64,000 nucleotides of DNA from Leucobacter luti. GTDB taxonomy: Bacteria > Actinomycetota > Actinomycetes > Actinomycetales > Microbacteriaceae. Below the pieces are notes generated by a model. It had not been told where the DNA came from. It did not search any database and saw only the letters and a list, made by a program, of their open reading frames with translations. The stretch is from positions 16,796 to 80,795 of the forward strand of contig NZ_SHKI01000009.1 in the NCBI RefSeq assembly GCF_004217175.1, written 5' to 3'. The position numbers were made by a program, and so were the translations under genes. Below, piece after piece: positions 22,736 to 32,439 of this stretch. Numbering within the stretch: position 1 is the first letter of the stretch; every line of letters begins with the position of its first letter.

Positions 22736-24802
22736 CTACTCCGCGGCCAGCGCGGCCAGCACGGCGGCGCCGTAGCGCTCAAGCTTGACCGCCCCGATCC
22801 CGGAGATCGCGAGCAGTTCGTCGTCGGTGCTGGGCCGGTGCACGGCAAGGGCCGCGAGGGTCGCGTCGCCAAAGACCACGTACCCCGGCACGCCCTGGCG
22901 CTTCGCTTCCTCGGCGCGCCAGGCCCGGAGCCGCTCGAACACGGCGTCCTGTTCGGGGCTGAGATCCGCCGCCGCGGCAGAGCGCTTTGAACCGGCCGCG
23001 ACCGACGCGCGCGTGCCGCGCCCGGAGCGCGCCGCGCGCGCGACGACCTCCTCGCGCATCATGACCTGCTCCGCCCCGCGCAGCACCGGCTTCGCCGCCT
23101 CGGCCGGGGCGAGCACGCCCCACTCGCCGCGCGCTTCGAGCACGCCGGTGGCGAGCAGGTGGCGCACCACGCCGCGCCACTGCGCGACCGTCCACTCGGT
23201 GCCGATCCCCCAGGTGGTGAGCTCGTCGAGCCGCAGCTGGGTCACCCGCTCGGAGCCGGTGCCTCGGAGCACATCGATGTGCTGGCCGGCCGCGAAGGTG
23301 CGGCCGCGCTCGCGCTGAGTGCGGATGATCGTTGACAGCAGCATCTGCGCGGGCACCGTCGCGTCCCAGAGCTTGGGCGGGTTGAGGCACACGTCGCAGT
23401 TGCCGCAGGCGGCGCTGCCTGCCTCGCCGAAGTAGTTCAGCAGGAACTGGCGCCGGCAGCTCGCCCCCTCGCAGAGCGCGAGCATCTGGTTGAGGTGCCG
23501 CGTCTGGTTTGCGCGCGTGGCCTGGTCGCCGTCGCCCGATTCGATGAGTTGGCGCTGCTGCACTACGTCTGCGAGGCCGTACGCGAGCCACGCTTCCGAC
23601 GGCAGCCCGTCGCGGCCAGCGCGGCCGGTCTCCTGGTAGTACCCCTCGATCGACTTCGGGAGGTCGATGTGCGCGACGAAGCGCACGTCTGGCTTGTCGA
23701 TCCCCATCCCGAAGGCGACGGTCGCTACCACCACCACCCCGTCTTCTCGGAGGAAGCGCGTCTGCGCCCTGAGCCGCACGTCCGCGGGGAGCCCCGCGTG
23801 GTAGGCGACGGCGTCGACCCCGGCGTCACGGAGGGCGGCTGCGGTCTGCTCCACCCGCTTGCGGCTGAGCGCGTAGACGATGCCGGCGTCACCGGCGTGC
23901 TCGCCGCGCACGAACGAGATGAGCTGGGCGCGGCCCGCCTGCTTCGCCTCGATCCGGTAGCGGATGTTCGGCCGGTCGAAGCTCGACACGAAGTGCTTCG
24001 CGGTGCCGAGGTGCAGCCGCTCGGTGATCTCCCGGTGCGTTTCCGGGGTCGCGGTCGCGGTGAGCGCGATCCGCGGGACGTCTGGCCAGTGCTCGGCGAG
24101 CGCGCCAAGCCGCAGGTAGTCGGGGCGGAAGTCGTGCCCCCACTGCGACACACAGTGGGCCTCGTCGATCGCGAACAGCGCGATCGTGCCCTGCCGCAGG
24201 AAGTCAATCGTGCCGGGGGCGGAGAGTCGCTCCGGCGCCAGGTAGAGCACGTCGAGCTGGCCCGTCCGGTACGCCTGCTCCACCTCGCGCCGCTCGTCGA
24301 AGCTCATCGACGAGTTCAGCGCTGCCGCCCGCACTCCCGCGAGCGTGAGCGCCGCAACCTGGTCGTGCATCAGCGCGACGAGGGGCGAGAGCACGATCCC
24401 TGTCCCCTCCCGGACGAGGGCGGGGATCTGGTAGCAGATCGACTTGCCGCCGCCGGTCGGCATGAGCACCACGGCGTCGCCGCCGGCGATCACGTGCCGA
24501 ACGATATCCTCCTGCTCGCCGCGGAACGCGTCGTAGCCGAACACGCCGGAGAGCACAGCCAGCGGGTCCTGCCCCACCACGTCCACGGTGCCGAACGAGC
24601 GGGCACCCGGCGCGGGGACAGCCGCGAGCGCCGGGGCCCCACCACGAGCCGCCGCGGGGGCCCCGGGCGGCACGGCCCCGCCGCCGGTCTCGCTCCCGGG
24701 CGGGGGCGCACCCCACGCCTCCCCCGGCCAGCGTTCGGCGTCGTCAAACTCCGCGGGCGCCCCCCAGTGATCCGGATCGGTGCCGGGCGCGCTCCCGCTC
24801 AT
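22736..24802 (-). CDS. recQ: ATP-dependent DNA helicase RecQ
   Basis: A 688-aa 3'-5' helicase for recombination and fork repair. A Pro/Gly-rich leader of about 80 residues precedes [20 protein letters not shown] (motif 0), [16 protein letters not shown] (Walker A), [15 protein letters not shown] (DEAH), [10 protein letters not shown], and [15 protein letters not shown] / [10 protein letters not shown]. The zinc-binding RQC cysteines ([19 protein letters not shown]) and a C-terminal HRDC domain (from [20 protein letters not shown]) complete it. It lies five bases after the small membrane gene. Confidence 0.96.
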   Translation of the reverse strand: MSGSAPGTDPDHWGAPAEFDDAERWPGEAWGAPPPGSETGGGAVPPGAPAAARGGAPALAAVPAPGARSFGTVDVVGQDPLAVLSGVFGYDAFRGEQEDIVRHVIAGGDAVVLMPTGGGKSICYQIPALVREGTGIVLSPLVALMHDQVAALTLAGVRAAALNSSMSFDERREVEQAYRTGQLDVLYLAPERLSAPGTIDFLRQGTIALFAIDEAHCVSQWGHDFRPDYLRLGALAEHWPDVPRIALTATATPETHREITERLHLGTAKHFVSSFDRPNIRYRIEAKQAGRAQLISFVRGEHAGDAGIVYALSRKRVEQTAAALRDAGVDAVAYHAGLPADVRLRAQTRFLREDGVVVVATVAFGMGIDKPDVRFVAHIDLPKSIEGYYQETGRAGRDGLPSEAWLAYGLADVVQQRQLIESGDGDQATRANQTRHLNQMLALCEGASCRRQFLLNYFGEAGSAACGNCDVCLNPPKLWDATVPAQMLLSTIIRTQRERGRTFAAGQHIDVLRGTGSERVTQLRLDELTTWGIGTEWTVAQWRGVVRHLLATGVLEARGEWGVLAPAEAAKPVLRGAEQVMMREEVVARAARSGRGTRASVAAGSKRSAAAADLSPEQDAVFERLRAWRAEEAKRQGVPGYVVFGDATLAALAVHRPSTDDELLAISGIGAVKLERYGAAVLAALAAE

Positions 24803-24807
24803 ACTCG

Positions 24808-25044
24808 TCAGTTCCGCTGCTCGGGGTCCGTCCCGGACTCGCCGAGCTCGACCGCGATCTGCTCGCGCACCTCGTGCCGATATGCGTTGCGTCGCAGCCG
24901 GCTCACGAGCAGGAAACCGAGCCCGATGATCAGCGCCGCCAGCAGGCCGGTGAAAATGAACCCCTCAACACCCGGGGTCACCTGGTTCGCGTCGAACTCG
25001 GTCGAAACCTCAGCGATCCGCAGTGCGGTGCTCGTCAGACTCAT
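24808..25044 (-). CDS. Small membrane protein linked to mca
   Basis: 78 aa with one strong transmembrane segment ([20 protein letters not shown], about residues 30-49) followed by a basic/acidic cytoplasmic tail. The ATG overlaps the mca stop (ATGA). A small protein in this position after mca is also seen in mycobacteria (next to Rv1082). Function unknown. Confidence 0.75.
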   Translation of the reverse strand: MSLTSTALRIAEVSTEFDANQVTPGVEGFIFTGLLAALIIGLGFLLVSRLRRNAYRHEVREQIAVELGESGTDPEQRN

Positions 25045-25910
25045 GCGTCTTCCTCCTTGATGCCCTGAAATAGATCTGCTTCAAACTCACTGGTGGCAAC
25101 CCGCGACGCTGCGAGCCGGTAGTCCTCAAACGGCCACGCCTGCCGCTGCACCTCGTTCGGCCAGAAGAAGAACGGGCTGTCCGGCGGTACCTGGCTGGCG
25201 TGCGCGCGGAGCGCCTCGTCGCGACGCTCGAAGAAGCGACCCACGTCGATGCGCGCGGTGCTGCGGTTGCCACGCCCACCCATCCGCTCGCGCAGCTCGG
25301 CGAACTGACCCACGAGCGGCGAGGTCGGCTCATGATCCACGAGCCACTGATAGACGGTGCTGATCCGCTCGCCGTTGAAAATCTCTTCGTAGTACAGCTT
25401 GCCGATCGACCACGGCTCGCCCGCCTCGGGGTACGCGTCCGGATCACCCGCACGATCCCACGCGATCTTGCTGATCTCGTGGCACCGGATGTGATCCGGG
25501 TGCGGGTACCCGCCCTGCTCGTTGTAGGTGATCATCACGTGCGGCTTGAACTCGCGCACGGTGCGCACGAGCGTCTCCGCCGACACCTCGGCTGGGATGT
25601 GGGCGAACGAGCCAGCGGGCACCGGCTCACCCTCGTCGGGCAGCCCGGAGTCCTGGTACCCGAGCCACCGGTGCTCGAACCCGATGATGTCGCGCGCACG
25701 CGCCATCTCGTCGCGCCGCAAACCGGCGAGGTCGCGACGACTCTTGGGGTCCCGCGCCACCAGCTCGTTGAGCACGTCGCCGCGCTCGCCGCCGGTGCAG
25801 CTCACAATGAGCACCTCGACGCCCTGGTCGAGGTAGTGGGCGTAGGTGGCGGCACCCTTGCTTGATTCGTCGTCGGGATGCGCATGCACCGCGATGAGCC
25901 TGAGCGTCAT
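25041..25910 (-). CDS. mca: Mycothiol S-conjugate amidase
   Basis: 289-aa LmbE-family zinc amidase that cleaves mycothiol S-conjugates, releasing a mercapturic acid for export, so it is a detoxification enzyme. Zinc motif HAHPDDESSKG, then CTGGERGDVLNE, and YNEQGGYPHPDHIRCHEIS. Long insert and length distinguish Mca from the deacetylase MshB. It indicates a mycothiol-using actinobacterium, consistent with the mycoredoxin at 52 kb. Confidence 0.94.
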   Translation of the reverse strand: MTLRLIAVHAHPDDESSKGAATYAHYLDQGVEVLIVSCTGGERGDVLNELVARDPKSRRDLAGLRRDEMARARDIIGFEHRWLGYQDSGLPDEGEPVPAGSFAHIPAEVSAETLVRTVREFKPHVMITYNEQGGYPHPDHIRCHEISKIAWDRAGDPDAYPEAGEPWSIGKLYYEEIFNGERISTVYQWLVDHEPTSPLVGQFAELRERMGGRGNRSTARIDVGRFFERRDEALRAHASQVPPDSPFFFWPNEVQRQAWPFEDYRLAASRVATSEFEADLFQGIKEEDA

Positions 25911-25995
25911 GCGCTTCCTCTCACGTGCTTCTCGGGAGGTTCCCGGTACTCTGGCAAAGTCAGCTCAGTTTACCCAGTATTGATCGGAGGTTCCC

Positions 25996-26433
25996 GTGCC
26001 TGATGCGGTCGCCACCGTCGACGCGGATTCTCCGTCGACGCAGCGCCTTGAGGATCGCTACGGAACCGGCCGCAGGCGCAGCCTCGACCGTCGCTTTGCG
26101 TGGGGCGCCGCGGGCCTGCTCGTCGCGGGCGGCATCGCGTTTCTCGTGTTCTCCGGATGGCAGGACGGCAACCAGGTTTCGGTGCAAGACATTGGGCACA
26201 CGGACGTGAGCGATCTCGTTGTCGATGTGAAGTTCGAGGTCACCGGCCCGGCGAACACGCCGGTCGCGTGCGCCGTCGAGGCGCTCAACAAGGCGAAGGC
26301 CACCGTGGGCTGGAAGATCGTCGAGCTCCCGGTGACGGCCGAGCGCACGCACACGGTCACCACCAGGCTCGTCACCACGAACCCGTCGACGGCCACGACC
26401 GCGCGCGCCTGCTGGGTGGTCGAGGGCTCCTAG
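25996..26433 (+). CDS. DUF4307 membrane protein
   Basis: 145 aa starting at GTG after GGAGG (25987-25991). Polar N-terminus, one transmembrane segment (WGAAGLLVAGGIAFLVFSGW), then an extracytoplasmic beta domain (VDVKFEVTGPANTPVACAVE) typical of DUF4307. Sits between mca and greA as in other actinobacteria. Function unknown. Confidence 0.85.
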   Translation: MPDAVATVDADSPSTQRLEDRYGTGRRRSLDRRFAWGAAGLLVAGGIAFLVFSGWQDGNQVSVQDIGHTDVSDLVVDVKFEVTGPANTPVACAVEALNKAKATVGWKIVELPVTAERTHTVTTRLVTTNPSTATTARACWVVEGS

Positions 26434-26570
26434 GCGGCGAGCGCCGCCCCGGACCGCTTCCCGAACGATCCCGGATCGCGCTGCTACGCTTACACGGACG
26501 CCCTGGCTCGGTCGGGGCGTTGCCTGTCCCCCACGCGCTCACGCGCTCTCACCCGAAACGAGGATCGACC

Positions 26571-27056
26571 ATGGCTGAGCCCACTCAGACCTGGCTGACG
26601 CAGGAGGCTTACGACCGGCTCACTGGCGAGCTGGAACAGCTGACCGGTGCCGGCCGCAAAGACATCGCGTCCCGCATCGAGGCTGCCCGCGAAGAGGGCG
26701 ATCTCAAGGAGAACGGCGGCTACCACGCCGCCAAGGATGAGCAGGGCAAGATGGAGGCGCGCATCCGCGACCTCGAGGAGCTTCTGAAACACGCGGTCGT
26801 CGGCGAGGTGCCGCAGGCGAGCGGGGTCGTCGAGATCGGCACCGTCATCACCGCCGACATCTTCGGCGATGAGGAGCGCTTCCTGCTCGGCAACCGCGAG
26901 CTCGCCGATGGCTCAGACCTCGACGTGTACAGCGCTGAGAGCCCCCTCGGGGCCGCGATCCTCGGCCGCAAGGTCGGCGATGAGGTCAGCTACTCGGCGC
27001 CGAACGGCACCGAGATCGAGGTGAAGATCCTCGCGGTCGACACCTACGCCGGCTAG
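26571..27056 (+). CDS. greA: Transcription elongation factor GreA
   Basis: 161 aa. N-terminal coiled-coil with the catalytic acidic tip (REEGDLKENGGYHAAKDEQG) that enters the RNA-polymerase secondary channel and stimulates cleavage of backtracked RNA; C-terminal FKBP-like domain ending with SYSAPNGTEIEVKILAVDTY. ATG at 26571 with AACGAGGA upstream. Confidence 0.96.
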   Translation: MAEPTQTWLTQEAYDRLTGELEQLTGAGRKDIASRIEAAREEGDLKENGGYHAAKDEQGKMEARIRDLEELLKHAVVGEVPQASGVVEIGTVITADIFGDEERFLLGNRELADGSDLDVYSAESPLGAAILGRKVGDEVSYSAPNGTEIEVKILAVDTYAG

Positions 27057-27078
27057 CCCGAGCACCACACAGTTTCCG

Positions 27079-27119
27079 CCGCGGGCGGGGCCGGATCAGC
27101 GATCCGACCCCGCCCGCGG
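27079..27119. terminator. Strong terminator hairpin after greA
   Basis: A 19-bp stem with one mismatch (CCGCGGGCGGGG... at 27079 against ...CCCCGCCCGCGG ending 27119) and an AGC loop. Separates greA from the convergent aldehyde dehydrogenase. Confidence 0.8.
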
Positions 27120-27160
27120 TGCGTTTGGCGGCCCGCCGCACCGCGGCCGGCCACTCCCGC

Positions 27161-28525
27161 CTAGTCGGCGAAAACGTACAGCTTCTTGTTTGCGAACTCC
27201 TCGAGTGCGTATCGACCGAGCTCACGGCCAAAGCCGCTTCGCTTCACTCCCCCAAAGGGCAGGTGCGGTCCGTCGAGCCCAACTCCGTTCATGAATACCA
27301 TGCCCACGTCGAGGCGATCACCTACGGACACCGCGCGCTCCCGGTCCTCACAGATCACAACGGAGCCCAGTCCGTAGGGCGAGCTGTTGGCGAGCTCGAT
27401 CGCTGCGGCGTCATCTGCGACTCGGTAGAGCACCGCAGCGGGCCCAAAGAGTTCCTCCCGGTACGCATCCATCGCGGGCGTGACCCCGGAAAGCACGGTT
27501 GGCGGGAAGAACGCGCCGGTGGCGGCGGTGGCCCCGAGTTCAAGGACGGCCCCCTGGGCGACCGCCCGCGAGACCTGCTCGCCCAGCAGTTCGGCGGCGC
27601 GCTGAGACGAGAGCGGCCCAATGTTGATCCCGGTTTCGCTCGCGGGCCCCGAGGTGACCTCGCCCATCGCGGCAATGAACTTTGCGGCGAACTCGTCATA
27701 GTATTCGTCGGTCACGACGATTCGCTTCGACCCGTTGCATGCCTGTCCACTGTTCTCGATGCGCCCCTCGACGGCCATCTCCACGGCCGCGTCAAGGTCT
27801 GCGGTGTCGAGCACGAGGAACACGTCGGACCCCCCGAGCTCAAGCACCACCTTCTTCAAGTGGCGGCCCGCAATCTCCGCGACCGCGGCGCCAGCTCGCT
27901 CGGAGCCGGTCAGGGACACGCCCTGTACGCGCGGGTCGGCGATCACGCGCTCGATCTGCCCGTGCGTGGCACGGAGATTCACGTAGGAGTCTCCGAACCC
28001 CGCATCGCGATAAATCGCCGCGATTGCCTCGGCCGATCGTGGGCACTGCTCGGCGTGCTTGAGCACGATGGTATTGCCGAGAATCAGGTTGGGGGCCGCG
28101 AACCGAGCGACCTGGTAGTAGGGAAAGTTCCAGGGCATGATGCCGAGGATGACGCCCAGACCGACCCGCCGCACAAACGCGCGTCCGCCACCCTCGTTCG
28201 CGATTTCCTCGTCGGCGAGATGGGCGACGGAGGCGTCAGCGTAGTACTGGTAGATGGAAGCACTGAACTCCACCTCACCGCGGGACTGCTCAATAGGCTT
28301 CCCCATCTCCTGCGCAATGATCTCGGCGAGTTCGTCCGCGCGTTCAAGGTGCAATTCGGCGACCCGTGCGATCTTGTGAGCGCGCTCGGCCCGGTCCGCG
28401 GCGACGGTGCCCCGGTATGCGTCGGCGGCGGCGTCAATCGCGGCGGTGACCTCGGCGTCACTCGCGGCGGGGTAGTGTGCGACGACTTCCCCGGTGGAGG
28501 GATCAGTGATTTGGTAGTGCGGCAT
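27161..28525 (-). CDS. Succinate-semialdehyde / aminoaldehyde dehydrogenase
   Basis: 454-aa NAD(P)-dependent aldehyde dehydrogenase. PWNFPYYQVARF (cofactor cleft), catalytic Glu in LELGGSDVF, catalytic Cys in NSGQACNGSKR, and C-terminal PFGGVKRSGFGREL. The short SSADH (GabD/Sad)-type length and linkage to amine uptake and oxidation genes suggest oxidation of succinate semialdehyde or 4-aminobutanal from putrescine. Transcribed in the same direction as the cupin regulator upstream of it. Confidence 0.88.
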   Translation of the reverse strand: MPHYQITDPSTGEVVAHYPAASDAEVTAAIDAAADAYRGTVAADRAERAHKIARVAELHLERADELAEIIAQEMGKPIEQSRGEVEFSASIYQYYADASVAHLADEEIANEGGGRAFVRRVGLGVILGIMPWNFPYYQVARFAAPNLILGNTIVLKHAEQCPRSAEAIAAIYRDAGFGDSYVNLRATHGQIERVIADPRVQGVSLTGSERAGAAVAEIAGRHLKKVVLELGGSDVFLVLDTADLDAAVEMAVEGRIENSGQACNGSKRIVVTDEYYDEFAAKFIAAMGEVTSGPASETGINIGPLSSQRAAELLGEQVSRAVAQGAVLELGATAATGAFFPPTVLSGVTPAMDAYREELFGPAAVLYRVADDAAAIELANSSPYGLGSVVICEDRERAVSVGDRLDVGMVFMNGVGLDGPHLPFGGVKRSGFGRELGRYALEEFANKKLYVFAD

Positions 28526-28652
28526 CGTGCAGAACTCCTATTCAACGAGGTGGTGCGATTTTGGGCGCAGCGGTGCGCCAGGGCTCCCGGCGCTCTTCGG
28601 CGCCGGGGGTCTGGTGGGGCCGGGACTTCCCAGCTGTTCGAGGAGCGGAGTG
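28526..28652. other. Intergenic, regulator to aldehyde dehydrogenase
   Basis: Contains an inverted GC-rich run around 28587-28610 (GGCGCTCTTCGGCGCC). Otherwise nothing specific seen; likely carries the dehydrogenase RBS and perhaps a promoter. Confidence 0.35.
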
Positions 28653-29282
28653 CTAGAGCTCGGCGTCCTGCTCGTGCGGGTTCCCTGCCCCGCGCTCATC
28701 TCCCCGGTCCGAAGGAACCGGGGTGGAACTCGTTGTCGGCGGACTTGTGACCCACATCACCTCGGCGACACTCGTGCCGATGTTCTCCACGCGGTGCGGC
28801 ACTGAGCTGAGATACTCGATGCTGTCGTGCGGCCCCATCACGTATGTGTGCTCGCCAAGCTCAAGCAGCACTTTGCCGGTCAGGACAATCAGGAACTCCT
28901 GCGAGGTACCGTGGATGTAAGGGTCCTGCCCGGTTGCACCACCGACTTGAAAGCGGCCCACGTAGATTTCAACGTGCTGCACGGGTGGCTGAGCGACCAC
29001 AAATTTCTCGGATCCCGAAGACAGCGGTGTCGACGGCCTGTGCTCGGCCCGGAGTACCCCGTGGGTGTGTCTCGGGTGCGTCTCAAGCAGGTCAGCCACG
29101 GGAACCCCGAGCGCGCTCGCGATCTTCCGCAGCGAGGCAACACTCGCGTTGGTGAGCCCGCGCTCAAGCTGGCTCAGGAAGCTCGGACTGACGCCTGCCG
29201 CTGAGGCGATCTCTCGCAGTGTCGCACCGCGAAGCTTGCGGGCCTGAGCAATACGCGCTCCGACCTCGTGCCCTGATTCCAT
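28653..29282 (-). CDS. XRE-cupin transcriptional regulator (PuuR-like)
   Basis: 209 aa. N-terminal XRE HTH (IAQARKLRGATLREIASAAG, then VSPSFLSQLERGLTNASVAS) and a C-terminal cupin (HGTSQEFLIVLTGKVLLELG, PHDSIEYLSSVPHRVENIG). PuuR of E. coli, with this architecture, represses putrescine use. The ATG at 29282 follows AGGAAGG; upstream in-frame starts at 29303 and 29387 lack one. Divergent from the polyamine ABC operon, which it probably controls. Confidence 0.85.
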   Translation of the reverse strand: MESGHEVGARIAQARKLRGATLREIASAAGVSPSFLSQLERGLTNASVASLRKIASALGVPVADLLETHPRHTHGVLRAEHRPSTPLSSGSEKFVVAQPPVQHVEIYVGRFQVGGATGQDPYIHGTSQEFLIVLTGKVLLELGEHTYVMGPHDSIEYLSSVPHRVENIGTSVAEVMWVTSPPTTSSTPVPSDRGDERGAGNPHEQDAEL

Positions 29283-29522
29283 CGCTGTCCTTCCTGACAT
29301 TGTTCCGCACCGCGCGAGTGACGCGTGGATCGCGATTGAGGCGGCCTTCGTGTTCAGTGAAACCGCGCCTACTCTGATGCACCTCACTGTACAACGACTT
29401 TGCGGGCGCTCACCGGAATCTCACTGAGTTTGCCTAATATCCCGCGAAATCACGCCGAACACTGGCGCTGCTCCGCACTAAACCTGCCACAGAACGCCGC
29501 ACATCACAATCCAAATTTTATC

Positions 29523-29549
29523 TTGACTGAATTTTTTGTTCAGTATAGT
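29523..29549 (+). promoter_or_regulatory. Promoter and operator of the polyamine importer operon
   Basis: TTGACT (29523-29528) and TATAGT (29544-29549) form -35/-10 boxes with a 15-bp spacer. A perfect inverted repeat ACTGAA-N7-TTCAGT (29526-29544) fills the spacer, so a bound repressor would block polymerase. The half-site TTCAGT also occurs in TTCAGTGAA near 29354, within the leader of the regulator. Confidence 0.6.
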
Positions 29550-29603
29550 TTGAGATTCATCCTCGGCCAGTGCGGGGGGGGGTTCTGAACGAAGGAGTTA
29601 CAG

Positions 29604-30707
29604 ATGAAACGCATTGCACAGGGCGCAGCCATCGCTTCGCTCGCCATAGTCCTGTCGGCATGTAGCGGGGGCGGGACTGGCGCGGAGGCGCCGACCGATC
29701 GCGATTTTGGCACCCCGGAGGCCGGGGTCGTCACCCCCGGGATTCTCGAGGGAGTGACGCTCGCGGTCGCCGACTCGGGCGGTATCTCGCAGGAGGGCCG
29801 CACCGAGGCCGTGTGGGAGCCGTTCATGGAGGAGTCCGGGGCGGAGGTCGTGCAGGACTCGTTTGAGGCAGCGAAGCTGAAGGCGATGGTCGAATCAGGG
29901 AACGTCACCTGGGATATCGCCAACACGACGGTGCTCGACGCCGGGCAGTACTGCGGCGAACTCTACGAGAAGCTCGACTACTCGATGATCGACATCTCAA
30001 AGGTTCCCGAGGGCACCATCACAAACGACTGCATGGTTCCCACCATCAGCTACGGCTTCATTGTCGCCTACAACACCGACGTCTTTGGCGACAATGCACC
30101 GAACAGTGCCGCGGACTTCTTCGACACGGAGAAGTTCCCCGGCAAGCGTGCGATCGGGCTCAGCACCTACGTTGAACCACAGGTCCTCGAGTTTGCACTG
30201 CTCGCAGACGGCAAGGGCGCGAGCGAGCGCTCTGTCGCCGACATCGATACGGCAATCTCGAAGTACAAGTCGCTCGGCGACGACCTCATCACGTGGACCA
30301 CGGGCGCGGAGTCACAGCAGCAGCTCGAGAGCGGCGAGGTCGCAATGAGCCTGGTCTGGAGCTCCCGCGGTTTTGGTGCGACCGACGCCGGCGCACCCGT
30401 AGCTCCGATGTGGGGCGAGTGGATTCTTGGTGTTGACGCGCTTACCGTACCGAAGGGGGCAAATGATCCCGAGGCCGCGTTCGCGGGTCTGAACTTCTTC
30501 CTCGGCGAGCAGCAGCAGACGAAGGCGGCTGAGCTGACCTCGTTCGCCCCCGTCAACGTTGATTCGCGCCCTGAGCTCTCCCCGACCGCCGAGACCTGGT
30601 TCATCAACGACCACCTCGACACGGGCACCACCATCGACATGCAGTTCTGGACCGATAACTATGCGGACCTCGAGAGCGCATGGACCAAGTGGGCCTCGGG
30701 GTCCTAG
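29604..30707 (+). CDS. Polyamine ABC transporter substrate-binding lipoprotein
   Basis: 367 aa. Lipoprotein signal with lipobox LSACS (Cys about 20), so anchored outside the membrane. PotD/PotF-like body: LAVADSGGISQEGRTEAVWE, WDIANTTVLDAGQYCGELYE, and WGEWILGVDALTVPKGANDP. Binds spermidine/putrescine-type amines (family knowledge; ligand not fixed by sequence). First gene of a four-gene importer; RBS GAAGGAG at 29591-29597. Confidence 0.9.
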   Translation: MKRIAQGAAIASLAIVLSACSGGGTGAEAPTDRDFGTPEAGVVTPGILEGVTLAVADSGGISQEGRTEAVWEPFMEESGAEVVQDSFEAAKLKAMVESGNVTWDIANTTVLDAGQYCGELYEKLDYSMIDISKVPEGTITNDCMVPTISYGFIVAYNTDVFGDNAPNSAADFFDTEKFPGKRAIGLSTYVEPQVLEFALLADGKGASERSVADIDTAISKYKSLGDDLITWTTGAESQQQLESGEVAMSLVWSSRGFGATDAGAPVAPMWGEWILGVDALTVPKGANDPEAAFAGLNFFLGEQQQTKAAELTSFAPVNVDSRPELSPTAETWFINDHLDTGTTIDMQFWTDNYADLESAWTKWASGS

Positions 30708-30734
30708 CGAGCCGCCTGCGCTCGAAAGACTGAC

Positions 30735-31598
30735 ATGGCAAACACCAACACCGTTGAGCGTGGCCCGGCCTTCCGCCGGGCCACGCCCCTGTTGCTCGTC
30801 CCCGGCGTATTGATCGTGGCGTGCTTCTTCGTCGTCCCGATCATCGTCGTGACGTGGCGAAGCTTCACCGATCCCGAACCCGGCATCCAGAACTACGCGT
30901 GGCTCGCCGAGAACGAGGTCTTCCTACAGGTACTCCTGCGCACCTTCCTCGTTTCGACGGTTGTGACAGCGGTCTGCGTACTCATCGCATACCCCTACGC
31001 CTACCTCATGACGATCGTCGGATCGACCATGCAGAAAGTGTTGCTGCTCTTCGTGCTGATGCCACTTTGGACGAGCATCCTCGTGCGTACACTGGCGTGG
31101 ATGGTACTCCTGCAAGATTCCGGGCCGATCAACGATTTTCTCGAGCTCGTCGGAGTGGGGCGTCAGCCGCTGATCCGCACCACCTTCGGGGTGGGGCTCG
31201 GCATGCTTCAGGTACTGCTTCCATTCATGGTGTTGCCGCTCTACTCTGCGATGCTCGGGATAGACAAGCGGCTCGTGCCGGCGGCACGGTCGCTCGGCGC
31301 GCACCCCGTCACCGCGTTCTTCCGGGTGTACCTGCCGCTCTCACTCCCCGGCGTGGCCGCCGGCGCCACGACGGTGTTCATCCTCGGTCTCGGGTTCTAC
31401 ATCGTGCCCGCGCTCCTCGGCTCTCCGCAAACCACCATGCTCTCCGCGCTGATCTATCAGCAGTTCTCTGCGTTCCTTGACTGGGGTCACGGCTCGGCCA
31501 TGGGTGTTGCGCTTCTCCTCCTCACTGCGGTCCTTCTGGGCGCGCTGTCGCTCATCGCGGGACGTGCCCGCCGTCGTTCAACCGGGAGGAAGCCGTGA
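30735..31598 (+). CDS. Polyamine ABC transporter permease (PotB-like)
   Basis: 287 aa, six transmembrane segments. The cytoplasmic EAA loop reads AARSLGAHPVTAFFRVYLPL. Starts 27 bp after the binding protein and overlaps the next permease by four bases. Confidence 0.9.
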   Translation: MANTNTVERGPAFRRATPLLLVPGVLIVACFFVVPIIVVTWRSFTDPEPGIQNYAWLAENEVFLQVLLRTFLVSTVVTAVCVLIAYPYAYLMTIVGSTMQKVLLLFVLMPLWTSILVRTLAWMVLLQDSGPINDFLELVGVGRQPLIRTTFGVGLGMLQVLLPFMVLPLYSAMLGIDKRLVPAARSLGAHPVTAFFRVYLPLSLPGVAAGATTVFILGLGFYIVPALLGSPQTTMLSALIYQQFSAFLDWGHGSAMGVALLLLTAVLLGALSLIAGRARRRSTGRKP

Positions 31599-32386
31599 AG
31601 CTCAAGATCGGACTCTCCGTCTTTGCCGTCATCGTCGTGATCTGGCTCGTGGCGCCGACACTCGTGATCATCCCGATCTCGTTCACCGATCAAGCCTCGT
31701 TTAATTTCCCACCCAAGGGGTGGTCAACGCGGTGGTACGAGAACTTCTTCACCGACACCGGGTGGCTCAAGGCATTCTGGGCCTCGGCCCGGGTCGCGGT
31801 GCTCACTGCGATCGTCGCAACGATCGCAGGGGTCTGTGCGGCGCTCGCTCTTGTCAAGATGAGGCCGCGGTGGGCCTCGTGGCTCCAGCAGTACTTCATG
31901 CTGCCGCTGCTGGTGCCGGGGATCGTAATTGCGATCGGCCTGTACGCAATCTTCCTGAGCACCGGGCTCCTGGGCACCCTGCTCGGTTTCGTACTTGCCC
32001 ACACCGTCGTCTCGCTCCCGCTCGTCCTCACGAACGTGCTCGCGAGCCTACGCGGTGTCGACACGCGACTTGGCGATGCCGCGGCGACGCTCGGTGCAAA
32101 CCGGTGGGATACATTCCGACTTGTGACGCTCCCATTGATCGCTCCCGGAGTGCTCTCTGGCGCGCTCCTCGCGTTCGTTACGTCGTTCGACGAGGTGATC
32201 CTGTCGCTCTTCATCCAGACTCCGTATCTGCAGACACTGCCGGTCAAGATCTTCCGCTCGGTCACCAAAGACACCGATCCAACGGTCGCGGCGGTCTCTG
32301 TCATGGTCATGCTCGTCTCCGTCACCGTCATGCTGATCGCCCAGTTCTCGGGCCGTCGCAGCCGAGGGCCGGTGCTGCCCAGATGA
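31595..32386 (+). CDS. Polyamine ABC transporter permease (PotC-like)
   Basis: 263 aa, six transmembrane segments. EAA loop DAAATLGANRWDTFRLVTLP; FVTSFDEVILSLFIQTPYLQ is a PotC-type signature. GTG start overlapping the previous stop. Confidence 0.9.
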   Translation: MKLKIGLSVFAVIVVIWLVAPTLVIIPISFTDQASFNFPPKGWSTRWYENFFTDTGWLKAFWASARVAVLTAIVATIAGVCAALALVKMRPRWASWLQQYFMLPLLVPGIVIAIGLYAIFLSTGLLGTLLGFVLAHTVVSLPLVLTNVLASLRGVDTRLGDAAATLGANRWDTFRLVTLPLIAPGVLSGALLAFVTSFDEVILSLFIQTPYLQTLPVKIFRSVTKDTDPTVAAVSVMVMLVSVTVMLIAQFSGRRSRGPVLPR

Positions 32387-32439
32387 CCCGCGCAGCACTC
32401 ATAACGTCAGACTCCGCACCGCACAGAGGAGAACCTCAC

